A stretch of 35,072 nucleotides of DNA from Gammaproteobacteria bacterium (GTDB taxonomy: Bacteria; Pseudomonadota; Gammaproteobacteria; Steroidobacterales; Steroidobacteraceae), in assembly GCA_005877965.1 (NCBI GenBank), contig VBNP01000012.1, forward strand, positions 1 to 35,072, written 5' to 3'. The notes below the pieces were generated by a model. The model ran no database searches. It was not told the DNA's origin and worked only from the letters and a program-made list of their open reading frames with translations. Made by a program: the position numbers and the translations under genes. Shown one piece after another: positions 15,526 to 24,867 of the stretch; position 1 is the stretch's first letter, and each line of letters opens with the position of its first letter.

Positions 15526-15786
15526 ATGAAGCTGGCGGTTGACGTGATCGGCTGGACCGGTGCCCTCCTGATTGTTGGAGCGTATGCGCTGCTGTCGGCG
15601 GGCAGGCTCAAGGCGAAATCCCTGGCCTATCACCTCATGAACATCCTCGGGGCCTTCGGGTTCGTCGTGAACAGCGGGTGGAATGGGGCCCTGCCCTCTG
15701 CGGCCCTGAACGTGGTCTGGATAGGAATCGGGGCGTATGCGCTGTTCCAACGCCGGAGGCGCTGGAAGCGCGGCATAACGCGCTAG
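15526..15786 (+). CDS. CBU_0592-type small membrane protein
   Basis: The 86-residue protein has three hydrophobic segments: VIGWTGALLIVGAYALLSAG, the stretch around YHLMNILGAFGFVVNSG, and ALNVVWIGIGAYALF, then a basic tail. The pattern D.IGW.GA.LI..AYALLS..........Y...N..GA.G....... WNGA.PS..LN..W is that of the CBU_0592-like family of bacterial membrane proteins, whose function is unknown. It follows the kinase gene by 24 bases with a G-rich ribosome binding site, so the two may share a transcript. Confidence 0.75.
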   Translation: MKLAVDVIGWTGALLIVGAYALLSAGRLKAKSLAYHLMNILGAFGFVVNSGWNGALPSAALNVVWIGIGAYALFQRRRRWKRGITR

Positions 15787-15872
15787 CGATATGCCCCCGC
15801 CAAGGCCGGAAGGGGTATTCTAGGACAGCATCTGCACGGAGGCGCACGGTGCACCGTTCACGGGGGTCGACA

Positions 15873-18317
15873 ATGAAAAACATCTCACGCCGTCGCCTGG
15901 GCCTGGGCGCGCTGGCTCTGGCGGGGTTCGTGGCAGCATCGTCGGCGCAATCTCCCCTGCGACCGAGGGCCCAGGCCCAGCCGGAGAGCCCGACACCGGG
16001 CGTGGCGCATCTGATCGCCTTCGGTACCCGCAGCCCGGCGCAGTGGCAAAGCGCAACCCTCGCTAAGCTCGACGGCGCGCTCGCAGATCTCGCGCGCCAT
16101 GCCTATCGCGTGCGCCCCGGTCACGCCCTGGAGGACCTGCATGCGCTGAGTCCGGCGGCGCGCTTCGCGCACGCCGGGGAAACTGCACAGCCATTGGTGC
16201 TGGTGGACGCCGTCACGCGCGGCGACCCGCAACGGCTGCTGGCCGCGCTGCTGAGCCTGGGGCTCGAGCACCCCTCGCTCTACATCAACGACGTCAGCGG
16301 CTGGCTGCCGGTGAGGCAGATCGAAGCCGCGGCGGCCCGCGCCGAGGTTCACTCCCTGCGCGCCTCCATGCCCCATACGCGCGCGGGATCGGTGACGTCC
16401 CAGGGAGATTTCGCCCAGGGCAGCACCGCGCTGCGGGCCACCTGGCCGACGCTCGACGGCACCGGCGTCACGGTCGGAGTGCTGTCCGACAGTTTCAACT
16501 GCTACGCCGTCTACGCCAGGGCAGGGAGCGGCGTCCCGGCCACCGGTCCAACCGGTTACGCCTCGAACGGCTTCACCGCCGATGCCGCCAAGGACACCTC
16601 CACCGGCGATCTGCCCGCGAGCGTCACGGTGCTCGAGGAGGCCGGCCAATTATCCTCGCAGGGGACGTGCATGGATTTCGGGGCGCCTATGCTCCTGCCC
16701 TTCGGGGACGAGGGCCGGGCGATGTTGCAGATCGTGCACGACGTCGCCCCTGGGGCGAGTCTCGAGTTCCACACGGCGGTCCAAGGCGAGGCCGACTTTG
16801 CCAACGGCATCACTCAGCTCGCGGCGGCGGGTGCGAAAGTCATCGCTGATGACGTCGGCTATTTCGATGAGCCCTTCTTCCAGGACAGCCTGGTCGGCCA
16901 GGCGATCGACACGGTGGCGTCCCACGGCGTGGCGTATTTCTCGGCCGCCGGCAACAACGGTCAGCTCGCCTACGACAATTTGGCGCCAACCTTCAATACG
17001 CCTTCCAGTCCCGCTGGCGAGATGCTGCTGAACTTCGATACCTCGATTATGACGACCGCGACGGCGCTGCCGATCACCATCGCCGCCGCGAGTACCGGGA
17101 ACCCCGGCGGCCTCGCCCCCGGGCAATTTGTCGCCGTGGTGGTGGAATGGGACCAGCCCTACGTGACCGGCGCACCCGCCAGTCCCGGGGCCAGCAGTCA
17201 GATCGATGTGTGCATAACCGGGGTATCCGGCACCGATATCATTGTCAACGGAAGCACCGGCAATCCCGTCACCACCTGTATGGGCCCGAACTCGACCGGC
17301 GTGGATCCCCTGCAGATCCTCATCATCGGCAACCCGGCCAATGCAACGGGCAATACCGCACCCGAAACTCTGAACCTCGTGATCGGCCTCATGAACGGAT
17401 CGCCGGCGCCCGGACGAATCAAGATTGCAATCGAAGACAACGGTGCGGGCAGCACGATCAATTCCTTCTTCACGCCGAGCCCGACGCTGCAGGGGCATCC
17501 GGGTGCCGCCGGCGCTGCGGCTGTCGGCGCAGCGTTCTTCCTGCAAACCCCGGCCTGCGGGACCACGCCGGCACTGCTGGAGCCCTTTTCCTCCGCGGGC
17601 GGTGATCCGATCCTCTTCGACACCGCCGGCACGCGCCTGCCCACACCGGGTGTGGCGCGCCACAAGCCCGATTTCGTCGCACCGGACGGGGTAAACAACA
17701 CCTTTCTCGGTTTCGTGGTGAACGCCACCGGCAGCGGGATCGTCCAGTGCCGCAACAATCCGCAATTCCCGCTGTTTGCCGGGACTTCCGCCGCAACACC
17801 CCACGCCGCAGCCGCCGCGGCGCTGATGCTGCAGTCGAACCCAAACGTCACCGCGGCCCAGGTCCTTACCGCGCTGCGGACCAGCGCGTCCGCGATGGGC
17901 GCCACGACGCCTGATTTCCTGTCGGGTTATGGTTTCATCGAGGCCGATGCCGCTCTGGCGGCGCTGCCGCCGCCAGCCCCCACGATCAGCTTCTCGCCGA
18001 CATCGATCACGGTGGGTATGTCGAGCACCCTGACGTGGTCCGGCATCAACGTCACCGGTTGCACCGCCTCCGGAAGCTGGAGCGGCGCACAGGCAGTGAG
18101 CGGCACCCAGACCATCACACCCACGGCGGCCGGAAACCTCACCTACACGCTTACCTGCAGCAACGCGGTCGGCACAGCGAACAAATCCGCCATGCTCGCC
18201 GTGCAGCCCGCACCGGCCGGAGGCGGAGGAGGCGGTGGCCTCGATGTGGCGACGCTCCTTGCCCTGGCGGCCCTGGCCTGCGCGCGGCGGGTGCACACCG
18301 GCCGGAGAGCTCGCTAG
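15873..18317 (+). CDS. Secreted subtilisin-like (S8) serine protease with Ig-like domain and GlyGly-CTERM-like tail
   Basis: The 814-residue protein starts with a signal peptide containing a twin-Arg-like [16 protein letters not shown] prodomain runs to about 195. In the protease core, Asp206 (VGVLSDSFN) and Ser639 ([10 protein letters not shown]) fill two catalytic places. Where subtilisins have HGT, this protein has GDEGRAM, with Glu280 in place of His. The oxyanion position reads IADDVGYF, with Asp326/327 instead of Asn. Long inserts separate these blocks. An Ig-like domain (about 705-785) follows. The tail is a run of Gly, a hydrophobic helix ([15 protein letters not shown]) and Arg residues, like GlyGly-CTERM sorting signals. 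The start at 15873 fits the signal peptide. Its stop TAG shares the CTAG with the convergent sedolisin gene. Confidence 0.82.
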   Translation: MKNISRRRLGLGALALAGFVAASSAQSPLRPRAQAQPESPTPGVAHLIAFGTRSPAQWQSATLAKLDGALADLARHAYRVRPGHALEDLHALSPAARFAHAGETAQPLVLVDAVTRGDPQRLLAALLSLGLEHPSLYINDVSGWLPVRQIEAAAARAEVHSLRASMPHTRAGSVTSQGDFAQGSTALRATWPTLDGTGVTVGVLSDSFNCYAVYARAGSGVPATGPTGYASNGFTADAAKDTSTGDLPASVTVLEEAGQLSSQGTCMDFGAPMLLPFGDEGRAMLQIVHDVAPGASLEFHTAVQGEADFANGITQLAAAGAKVIADDVGYFDEPFFQDSLVGQAIDTVASHGVAYFSAAGNNGQLAYDNLAPTFNTPSSPAGEMLLNFDTSIMTTATALPITIAAASTGNPGGLAPGQFVAVVVEWDQPYVTGAPASPGASSQIDVCITGVSGTDIIVNGSTGNPVTTCMGPNSTGVDPLQILIIGNPANATGNTAPETLNLVIGLMNGSPAPGRIKIAIEDNGAGSTINSFFTPSPTLQGHPGAAGAAAVGAAFFLQTPACGTTPALLEPFSSAGGDPILFDTAGTRLPTPGVARHKPDFVAPDGVNNTFLGFVVNATGSGIVQCRNNPQFPLFAGTSAATPHAAAAAALMLQSNPNVTAAQVLTALRTSASAMGATTPDFLSGYGFIEADAALAALPPPAPTISFSPTSITVGMSSTLTWSGINVTGCTASGSWSGAQAVSGTQTITPTAAGNLTYTLTCSNAVGTANKSAMLAVQPAPAGGGGGGGLDVATLLALAALACARRVHTGRRAR

Positions 18318-19725
18318 CCTTTCAGTGCCGCCAGGGCCGCCAGCAGGGCCTGGCCGTTGGGCGAGCCCAATCCCGTGCAGGGATCCCAGCCGGCCGCCGC
18401 CTGGTAGGCGCCGTTATTGCCTTCGGTGATGTCGCGGAAGGCCTTGGCACCGATCTGGTAGAGCGCGGCGTGGACATCCCCGAGCGGCCTGCCGAGTTTC
18501 TGGTTGCAACGCGCGATCAGGGCGGCCCACAGCGGCGCCACAGCGCTGGTGCCACCGATGACTTCGCTCGCGCCGCCGACCAGCACCTGGTAGCCGGTGA
18601 GCGGATCGGCGTTGCCGGCCACGTCCGGAACGCCGCGCCCCGCAATGCCGTTGGGCGCCTTGGGCACCGCGATGCCCTGTTGCCAGGCCGGCAGCGCGAA
18701 CACGGTGCTGACACCTCCGCCGGTCGCGCCTTCGTCGGCGCTCGTTTCGTTCCACACGACTTCGCTCGCGATCGATGCGCCGCTCGCGGTGAGCTTGGTG
18801 CCGCCACACGCCAGCGCATACGGGCTCGAGGCGGGAAAGTCGACGTGCGGCTGGCCATCGCTCTCGCCGTCACCCGAACCGCTGTCGCCGGCGGCGACCG
18901 TCACCGTGACGCCGAGCGCGGCCGCATCCTCGAGCGCAGTCTGCATCGCAGCGCGCGCCGGTCCGGTCCAGCTGTCCTCAGGACCGCCCCAGCTGATCGA
19001 CATCACGGAGGGTTTGCGTACCGCATCGTGTGCGGCCTGCGATATGGCCTCGTAGAAACCCTGGTCGGTATTAGGGGCAAAGTACACCACGATGTTCGCG
19101 CCGGGCGCGAGCGCGCCGATCCGAGATCGCCCGGGGTGAACCCCCCGCCCAGCTCGATGATTGCGACGGTCTCGCCGCTGCCGTCGGTTCCGGCGGGGAA
19201 GCCGTAGAGCTGCCCGAGCTGGATCGGCGTGTAAGTGACGGTCGGCGCCGCCCGGGGTCGGCGCGAGCGCACGCGCGCCACCGGTCGCCGATCCAGGCCC
19301 AGCACGGCGATGGCTTCGGGCGGCAGGGTCGGTGCCTGCTCGCAGCCGACGAACGGTCCGCGTCCATCGTTGCACTGGTACAGGCCGAGCGTCACGCCGA
19401 ACGCGCGCTCCAACGCCTGCGGCGTAGCACGCAGATGCAGCACGCGGCGATGGGCTTCGGCGCCGACCTCGCTCAGTCCATGTTGGCCGGCGAAGCGGCG
19501 CAGACTGTCGAGGTCCGCCGGCTCGGCGCCACAATGCCGGCCGAATTCACCGCGTTGCCAGCGCGGCGCCCGCGGCCAGGATGCGGCGTCGGGGGCATTG
19601 CCCCGGCGACGACGTAACACCATGGTGACATCCATCGGTGCGCCCGCCTGATGCGGACCCAGGTATTTCGTGCCCGCCGGTGGGGTCCAACGCGACGTGC
19701 TCGTGAGTGCTGAAACCTGACTCAT
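18314..19725 (-). pseudogene. Sedolisin (S53, kumamolisin-like) protease broken by an internal deletion
   Basis: The start at 19725 has AAGGAG upstream and opens a kumamolisin-type prodomain (PAGTKYLGPHQAGAPMDVTM ... [18 protein letters not shown]). It continues into the catalytic domain up to [13 protein letters not shown]. Near 19113-19131 the frame is lost. The next frame carries [41 protein letters not shown] and the catalytic Ser block [14 protein letters not shown], ending at 18314. Intact family members have roughly 50 residues between the two halves, including the catalytic Glu and Asp (DGEV..DIEV-type motif). These residues are absent here. So a deletion of about 150 bases, not a multiple of three, removed the active site. 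A real pseudogene and an assembly error are both possible. Confidence 0.8.
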
Positions 19726-19960
19726 GAACGCGACTCCTTGCGTGAACGCACGAGCGAGCAAGTCTATCAGTGCAGCCGCGCTACCCGCTGCGCCCCGCCT
19801 CCCCCGCCTCCGCATCGGCTACCGCGTTGCGGGCCCCCTCTCGGGCTGGCGCCGGGTGATCGGCGCACCGTCCAGTCAACCGGACGTCGGCCCCCGCGTT
19901 GCTCGGCATGGCGGGCGCACATCCGTTGGGCTCAAGATGCGCTCGCTCGAGGTCACGCTC

Positions 19961-20479
19961 ATGGTCAAGCACCTGATCCGCGCCTGTATTATCGTTCCCG
20001 GCATCGCCGCACTGCTGGCCTCGTGCACCTCCCTGCACGTGAGGTCCGACGTCAACCACGCCCTGATCGGGACCGTGCACTGCCGCACCTTTGCGTGGGC
20101 GGGTTCGTTCCACGGCAACAGTCCGCTGCGCAACACCATCGCGAATCCCTTGAATGAGAAGCGCTTGCGCACCGCCATCGCCGCACATCTGGGGTCGGGC
20201 GGAGTGCAGCCGACGGCCGCCGACGCGGACTGCCTGGTGGGCTACGGAATCGGCTCGAACACCGTCGTGGGAGACGTCTATCCCTACGGCTGGGGTTGGG
20301 GCTGGGATCCTTACGTCTACCGCGAAGGCATCATTGCGGTGGATCTGTACGAGGCGAAGAGCCGTCAGCCGCTGTGGCATGCGTCCGTGGAGCAGAGTCT
20401 CTACGGCGTGACCGGTGCGGAAGCCGAGAAGAGGATCGACGCGGCGGTCGCCGCGCTCTTCACCAAGTACCCCGGTTGA
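19961..20479 (+). CDS. DUF4136-type lipoprotein
   Basis: The 172-residue product has a lipoprotein signal: MVKHLIRACIIVPGIAALLA followed by the lipobox residues LASC (Cys at about 22). The mature part (SDVNHALIGTVHCRTFAWAG, then YGWGWGWDPYVYREGIIAVD and the DLYEAKSRQPLWHASVEQSL block) matches the DUF4136 pattern: a short domain that carries a 'F.W' motif, a Gly/Tyr/Trp-rich turn and a 'L.VDL.D.....W.G' strand. It is probably anchored in the outer membrane. The ATG at 19961 has GAGGT upstream; an ATG at 19937 is the alternative. Function unknown. Confidence 0.8.
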   Translation: MVKHLIRACIIVPGIAALLASCTSLHVRSDVNHALIGTVHCRTFAWAGSFHGNSPLRNTIANPLNEKRLRTAIAAHLGSGGVQPTAADADCLVGYGIGSNTVVGDVYPYGWGWGWDPYVYREGIIAVDLYEAKSRQPLWHASVEQSLYGVTGAEAEKRIDAAVAALFTKYPG

Positions 20480-20518
20480 GCCGCCGGCGCGGTCTCCTCT
20501 CCCGCGACGTTTCTTGTC

Positions 20519-21523
20519 GTGCGAGCACGCGCGGGGCAAGATCCGCCGGTGGCGAGTCGCTTCAGCCTGGGCGTGGTGTTTCTCAACGTGCTGCTCGAAC
20601 AGCTGGGAGTGCCCGTGCCCGCAGTCCCGACCCTGGTGGTCGCGGGTGCCCTGGCCGCCGATCACAGACTGCCCGCGGCGTCCCTGTACGCGCTCGCGGT
20701 TGCGGCCTGCGTGATCGGCGATAGCACCTGGTACCTCGCGGGCCGGATCTACGGCGGCCGCGTCATGAATCTGCTGTGCCGCATTTCCCTGACACCGGAC
20801 TCGTGCGTGAGTCAGACCCAGACGAGCTTCGAGCGTTGGGGCGCGAAGGCCCTGATCTTCGCCAAGTTCGTCCCCGGCCTGGCGATGATGGCGCCACCGC
20901 TCGCCGGCGCCGTCGGCATGCGCTTCGCGCGATTCTCCGCCTTCAGCACCCTGGGTGGGGCGTTGTGGGTGGGCGCGGCGCTGCTCGCAGGCGTGCTGCT
21001 CAAGTCGCAGATCGAGCAGTTGCTGCCGCAGGCCGCCGGGATAGGCGGCGCAGCGATCGTCATCATTCTCCTGCTGCTCGGCGCCTACATCCTCTTCAGA
21101 TGGTGGGAGCGCCGCCGCTTCTATCGCGCGCTGCGCATGGCGCGCATCAGCGTCGGGGAACTGCATGAGCAGATGAGTCGCGGCCCCGCGCCCGTGGTCG
21201 TGGACGTGCGCTCGCCGACGGCCCAGGGGCTGGAATTGCGCCGCATCCCCGGTGCCCTGCACATGCCGGTGCAGGAGGTCGGGCGGCATCTGGGCACGTT
21301 CACGCGCGACCGCGAGATCATCCTCTACTGCACCTGTCCGAACGAAGCCTCCGCCGCGCAGGCGGCCCGGCTCCTCATGAACAACGGATTCAGCCGCGTG
21401 CGGCCGCTGCAGGGCGGGCTGGCGGCGTGGATTGCCGCCGGGTACTCGGTCGAGGACATTCCGGTGGCGAGCGCGGAGCGGCCTGCGGCCGGCGCGCCGG
21501 CCGTGAGGCCGGCCGAGCCTTGA
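20519..21523 (+). CDS. DedA-family membrane protein fused to a rhodanese domain
   Basis: The 334-residue protein has an N-terminal DedA/VTT domain (about 15-195), with FLNVLLEQLGVPVPAVPTLV, GDSTWYLAGRIYG and FAKFVPGLAMMAPPLAGAVG. DedA proteins are inner membrane, probable lipid or ion transporters/scramblases linked to membrane homeostasis. A rhodanese-like domain (about 215-310) follows, with VVDVRSPTAQGLELRRIPGA and the active-site loop YCTCPNEASAA, where the Cys would carry sulfur. The fusion is known in proteobacteria but its job is unclear. The GTG at 20519 lacks a good ribosome site; a GTG about ten codons downstream is an alternative. A Pro/Ala-rich tail ends the protein. Confidence 0.85.
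   Translation: MRARAGQDPPVASRFSLGVVFLNVLLEQLGVPVPAVPTLVVAGALAADHRLPAASLYALAVAACVIGDSTWYLAGRIYGGRVMNLLCRISLTPDSCVSQTQTSFERWGAKALIFAKFVPGLAMMAPPLAGAVGMRFARFSAFSTLGGALWVGAALLAGVLLKSQIEQLLPQAAGIGGAAIVIILLLLGAYILFRWWERRRFYRALRMARISVGELHEQMSRGPAPVVVDVRSPTAQGLELRRIPGALHMPVQEVGRHLGTFTRDREIILYCTCPNEASAAQAARLLMNNGFSRVRPLQGGLAAWIAAGYSVEDIPVASAERPAAGAPAVRPAEP
21496..21513 (+). terminator. Strong hairpin at the end of the DedA-rhodanese gene
   Basis: GCCGGCC at 21496-21502 pairs with GGCCGGC at 21507-21513 around a GTGA loop (a GNRA tetraloop). The left arm is also half of a 16-base perfect palindrome at 21487-21502. It lies in the last codons, eight bases before the convergent gene's stop. It may end transcripts on both strands, though no T-run is present. 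Confidence 0.4.
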
Positions 21524-21530
21524 GCACCCT

Positions 21531-23804
21531 TCAGTTCGGCTTCAGGCCGTAGACATCCAGTTCGCCCGAGATGGTGGTCGATCCGAACGTGCCGCCGGTG
21601 TTGTTGCCGCGCGTCCCGACGTAGACCTTGCCATTGGCCACCGTGGGCACCGCGAACTTCACCGCATTCCCCGCGGCGTCCGCGCCCACCATCGAGCTGT
21701 TCCACAGCTCGGTCGCCAGATTGGCCGCGCTGTAGGCGTGCAGGACTGCGGCAGCGCAGGCCGGAAGCGGGGGCGGCCCGGTGCAAGAGTTCGCGCTGTC
21801 GATACCCCAGACGATTCCGTCGCTGCCGGCCCCGCTGGCCGAAACGGACGGCGTCGAGCCCGGAAAGCCGAAGGTCGCGGCTGATTGCGAGGTCGGCGTC
21901 GTATTGAAAAGGTTGGTGGAGGTATTGAACGCGTAGGCGCGCATCGATGCGCCGACGGGCGCGATGTACAGCGTGTTATTCCAGAAGGCGGCGGTCTCAT
22001 AAATTTCGTTGCCGAGGTTGAAGTGCTGCCACGCAGTCGTGTCGCCCGACCCGCCCATGCTGTCGCCGTTGAGGAGATAGAGCTCCCCGTCCTTGCCGCC
22101 GCCGATGACCAGGTGCAGGGGGCCCGTGCTCAGATTGAGCACGATGGCCGAGCCCCCGGAGCCGAAATCAAAGTCGTTAGTATTGTCGCTCAACTGATCC
22201 GACGGGGTGAACCACGACGACACCGCGAGTGCGCTGCTCAGCTGCAGGAAGGAGTCGCCGTAGTCATTCGTGGGACCGGTAGGACTGGTGACGTCGAAAG
22301 TGCCGTTGCCCGTGATGACGTACAGGTGGCCGTTGGCGTCGGCCGAGGGCGCACCGCCACTCATCCAGATACCGCCCTGGCCGACATTGGGCGTGACACT
22401 CAGTGCCGATGACTGCGTGAAGGCGGCGCCGTTGTACGTGTAGCCTGCGATCCACCCATACCAGGGCGGCGCGTCATCGTGCGAGCCCCACGCGATGTAC
22501 ACCGTGCCGTTGACCAGCGCGAGGCCGGCGCGCTGGTTCTGGTAGCGCGGACTGAACGCCACGCTCGTACCCCCATCGCCGGTGCCCGGATAGCTCGCCG
22601 CGATGGCCATCGGCGATCCGGATTTCTCGTTGCCGGTCCTCAGATCGATGGCGTGCAGGCGCTGGTAGAACGTCGTACGTCCCGAGTCCACCGACTTCGA
22701 GACCACGTACAGGATAGCGCCTGCGGGATCGATCACCGGAGTGCCGGTCACGCCCACTTCGGGCGTGATATCGCCCCCGCTCCCCGGAGGGTAGCCGACG
22801 AGAAAGTCGGCGGTTCCGGAGGGCACCGTGGTCTCGCCCGCGGTGGCGCCGTGTCCGGTGTCGATGAGACTCACCTTCCACAGCTGCGTGCACGGGTTGG
22901 CATCGGCGTCGAAGGCGTACAGGCTGTCGTGTTGCGTGGCGATGAAGACGACATTGTGAACGACACCACCTACGCTCAGGTTGGCGACCCACAGCGGCTG
23001 CGCGTACACCGCGCCATCGACGGTACAGGAAAAGAGCTTGCCGAAGCTGCTGCTGTTCACGTTCGCCGGGGTGAGCGCGTATTCGCGGGTGTTCGCTCCA
23101 TCGCGTGCCAGGTCGTTGTGATACGTGTATACGCCCGGCAGGTCGGTGACTGCGACGGTGATGGATGCATTGCGGGTCACATCGGTGACACTCGTGGCGG
23201 TGAGCGTGTAGAGGCCGGCGGCCGCGGCAGCGGCGAATGTGACCGGGGCGCCATTCAGGCTGGCGCCGGGATTGAAGGAGCCGCCGGCGGGATTGACGCT
23301 CCAGCTGACCCCGGCGTTGTCGTTGGTCGTCGCACTGACAGAAACCGCTTGCGTGACCGTCAGGCCGGCGCGGGCAGGAGAAACGACGACCGTGATGCTG
23401 GCGGGGCTGATGTTCATCGTGAGGGCGACGCTTTTGGTCTGCGCAGTGCTGCCGGAATCAGTCACCGTGAACGTCAGCGGTGCGCGGGCCGCCGTTGCGG
23501 TCGGAGTGCCGGAAAGCACGCCTGTCGATGCATCGAGCGCAAGCCCCGCAGGCAGGGTTCCCGCGCTCAGCGTCCACGAAAGGGGCAGCATGCCGCCCGT
23601 GGCGGCGAGTGCGCTGCGGTAGGTCTTGCCGATCTGGCCGTCGGCCAGGGAGGTCGTCGTGATGGACAGAGGTGTTGTGGGCGGGGTCGGGTTGCCCGAG
23701 GAGCTGCCGCTGCCGCCCGAGCAGCCGCAGAGGAACGCAGCGCCGATGCACATCGCGATCAGGACACGCGGCGCGGCTCGCCGGCGGGGTGTGGCACACG
23801 GCAT
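21531..23804 (-). CDS. Large lipoprotein with Ig-like domains and a PQQ-type beta-propeller
   Basis: The 757-residue product has a lipoprotein signal (VLIAMCIGAAFLCGCSGG, lipidated Cys about 28) and a Ser/Gly/Pro linker. A putative Ig domain follows at about 45-125: LADGQIGKTYRSALAATGGM and LALDASTGVLSGTPT are He_PIG-type signatures. A second Ig-like domain lies at about 125-225. The rest is a beta-propeller of PQQ-like repeats (LYAFDADANPCTQLWKVSLI, HAIDLRTGNEKSG, GELYLLNGDS and GKVYVGTRG). These repeats often form outer-surface or periplasmic scaffolds and do not always bind PQQ. The start at 23804 has GGGAGGAG upstream; a start at 23882 would add 26 residues that do not look like a signal. 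It is convergent with the DedA-rhodanese gene. Confidence 0.83.
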   Translation of the reverse strand: MPCATPRRRAAPRVLIAMCIGAAFLCGCSGGSGSSSGNPTPPTTPLSITTTSLADGQIGKTYRSALAATGGMLPLSWTLSAGTLPAGLALDASTGVLSGTPTATAARAPLTFTVTDSGSTAQTKSVALTMNISPASITVVVSPARAGLTVTQAVSVSATTNDNAGVSWSVNPAGGSFNPGASLNGAPVTFAAAAAAGLYTLTATSVTDVTRNASITVAVTDLPGVYTYHNDLARDGANTREYALTPANVNSSSFGKLFSCTVDGAVYAQPLWVANLSVGGVVHNVVFIATQHDSLYAFDADANPCTQLWKVSLIDTGHGATAGETTVPSGTADFLVGYPPGSGGDITPEVGVTGTPVIDPAGAILYVVSKSVDSGRTTFYQRLHAIDLRTGNEKSGSPMAIAASYPGTGDGGTSVAFSPRYQNQRAGLALVNGTVYIAWGSHDDAPPWYGWIAGYTYNGAAFTQSSALSVTPNVGQGGIWMSGGAPSADANGHLYVITGNGTFDVTSPTGPTNDYGDSFLQLSSALAVSSWFTPSDQLSDNTNDFDFGSGGSAIVLNLSTGPLHLVIGGGKDGELYLLNGDSMGGSGDTTAWQHFNLGNEIYETAAFWNNTLYIAPVGASMRAYAFNTSTNLFNTTPTSQSAATFGFPGSTPSVSASGAGSDGIVWGIDSANSCTGPPPLPACAAAVLHAYSAANLATELWNSSMVGADAAGNAVKFAVPTVANGKVYVGTRGNNTGGTFGSTTISGELDVYGLKPN

Positions 23805-24065
23805 GACTCGGCGCTCCTCCCTGAAGCCGCAGGGACTCAAGTTTCGGCCTACCGTAGCGGTGTCCCTGAGCCCGTGGCTCACGTCTTAACTTAACCGCGC
23901 GCACGAGCTCTGAACACCGTCGCCAATCAGCGACGCCGGAATCGCGTCGGGGGGTTCACGTGCGCGACCGGGTGGTGCGGGGTGATCGGCTGCGCCGCGG
24001 GGAGCTCACATGCGGGCGTGCCGAAGTGCGTCGTCACCCGCGGCGGGGTGCGGACGCGGCGCGCC

Positions 24066-24161
24066 TTACTTGCCGGGCACGATCCGTTCGCGCACCAGTA
24101 CGCCCAGGTGGCCCACCAGCAGCAGCACTGCGGCGATCATCGATGACACGATCAATTCCAT
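24066..24161 (-). CDS. Single-helix membrane peptide (31 residues), second copy of the plan
   Basis: An ATG at 24161 with AAAGGA upstream opens 31 codons ending in TAA. The peptide starts MELIVSSMIAAVLLLVGHLG, then VLVRERIVPGK: one membrane helix with a basic tail. It lies downstream of the bacterioferritin-like gene on the same strand. Its length and layout match the peptide at 13166-13261, though sequence identity is low. No function is known to me. Confidence 0.45.
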   Translation of the reverse strand: MELIVSSMIAAVLLLVGHLGVLVRERIVPGK

Positions 24162-24322
24162 GAAGCAGGTCCTTTCGAGTCTGTCAGGGCGCGCAGTCTA
24201 CGCACCCATCCTTGCGCGTGAATGACCCAGCGCACGTAATGGTGGCGCGTGACCCGGACTTCAATGGACCACCGCCCTTTGTGGGCGCTCGGGCCTCACC
24301 CCTTCGGGAGAGGCCGGCCCGG

Positions 24323-24778
24323 TCAGCTGATGGAACCGGGCTTGCGCAGCATCTTGCCGATCTCGGCGACGTGGGCCTCCTCGGCGGCAATCTGCGCGCG
24401 CGCGTATTCCTCCAGCATGACGTTGCGCTCGGCCACCGCCGCCAGGAGCTCGCGGTACTCGGCGAGTCCTTCCTGCTCGTGCATGAGCGCCTCGCGCAGA
24501 ATCTCATCGACGTTGTGCTTGTGCGTCTCCAGCAGCGGGCCGATCTTGAGCGACGGGTGACCCGCGAGATTGGTGATGTGCTCGCCGGCCTGAACCGCGT
24601 GCGCCTGGGACTCATCGGCCTGAGCGCGCAGCCAGGCGACGATCGGGATGCGGTTGTGGCCGAAGATCATGAAACTGTAGTGCAGATAGCGCACCAGTCC
24701 CGCGAGCTCGAGCTCGAGAATGCGGTTGAGGGTCGCGACCACCTTGGTGATTTCAGCGCTGCTGAGTTCAGAGGGCAT
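24323..24778 (-). CDS. Bacterioferritin-like ferritin-family protein
   Basis: The 151-residue protein is a four-helix bundle of the bacterioferritin type. Candidate metal ligands are Glu24 (LELELAGLVRYLHY), Glu56 and His60 (DESQAHAVQAGEH), Glu101 (HEQEGLAEYRELL) and Glu133/His136 (AAEEAHVAEI). In classic bacterioferritin the first metal pair is E..H, with Met52 next to it as heme ligand. Here the spacing is E...H and the Met is absent, so heme binding by that residue is not expected. The same pattern, with GGHPSLKIGPLLETH-like text, is usual in a proteobacterial subfamily. The start at 24778 has GGAG upstream; the longer in-frame ORF has no signal peptide. Confidence 0.85.
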   Translation of the reverse strand: MPSELSSAEITKVVATLNRILELELAGLVRYLHYSFMIFGHNRIPIVAWLRAQADESQAHAVQAGEHITNLAGHPSLKIGPLLETHKHNVDEILREALMHEQEGLAEYRELLAAVAERNVMLEEYARAQIAAEEAHVAEIGKMLRKPGSIS

Positions 24779-24867
24779 GAGGATCTCCGGGAAGACGTGC
24801 GCGCCGATGTTAAGCCATGCGGCGGTGTATCGTACACGTACGCGCGGATCTGCCGGGAGCACACATC

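Noticed and set aside
14293-15750. Minus-strand open frame of 485 codons
   Set aside because: It lies opposite the receiver-histidine kinase gene and shows no motif of its own.
24273-24287. Small hairpin CGCCC/GGGCG after the bacterioferritin-like gene
   Set aside because: Only five base pairs and no T-run, so it cannot be called a terminator with confidence.
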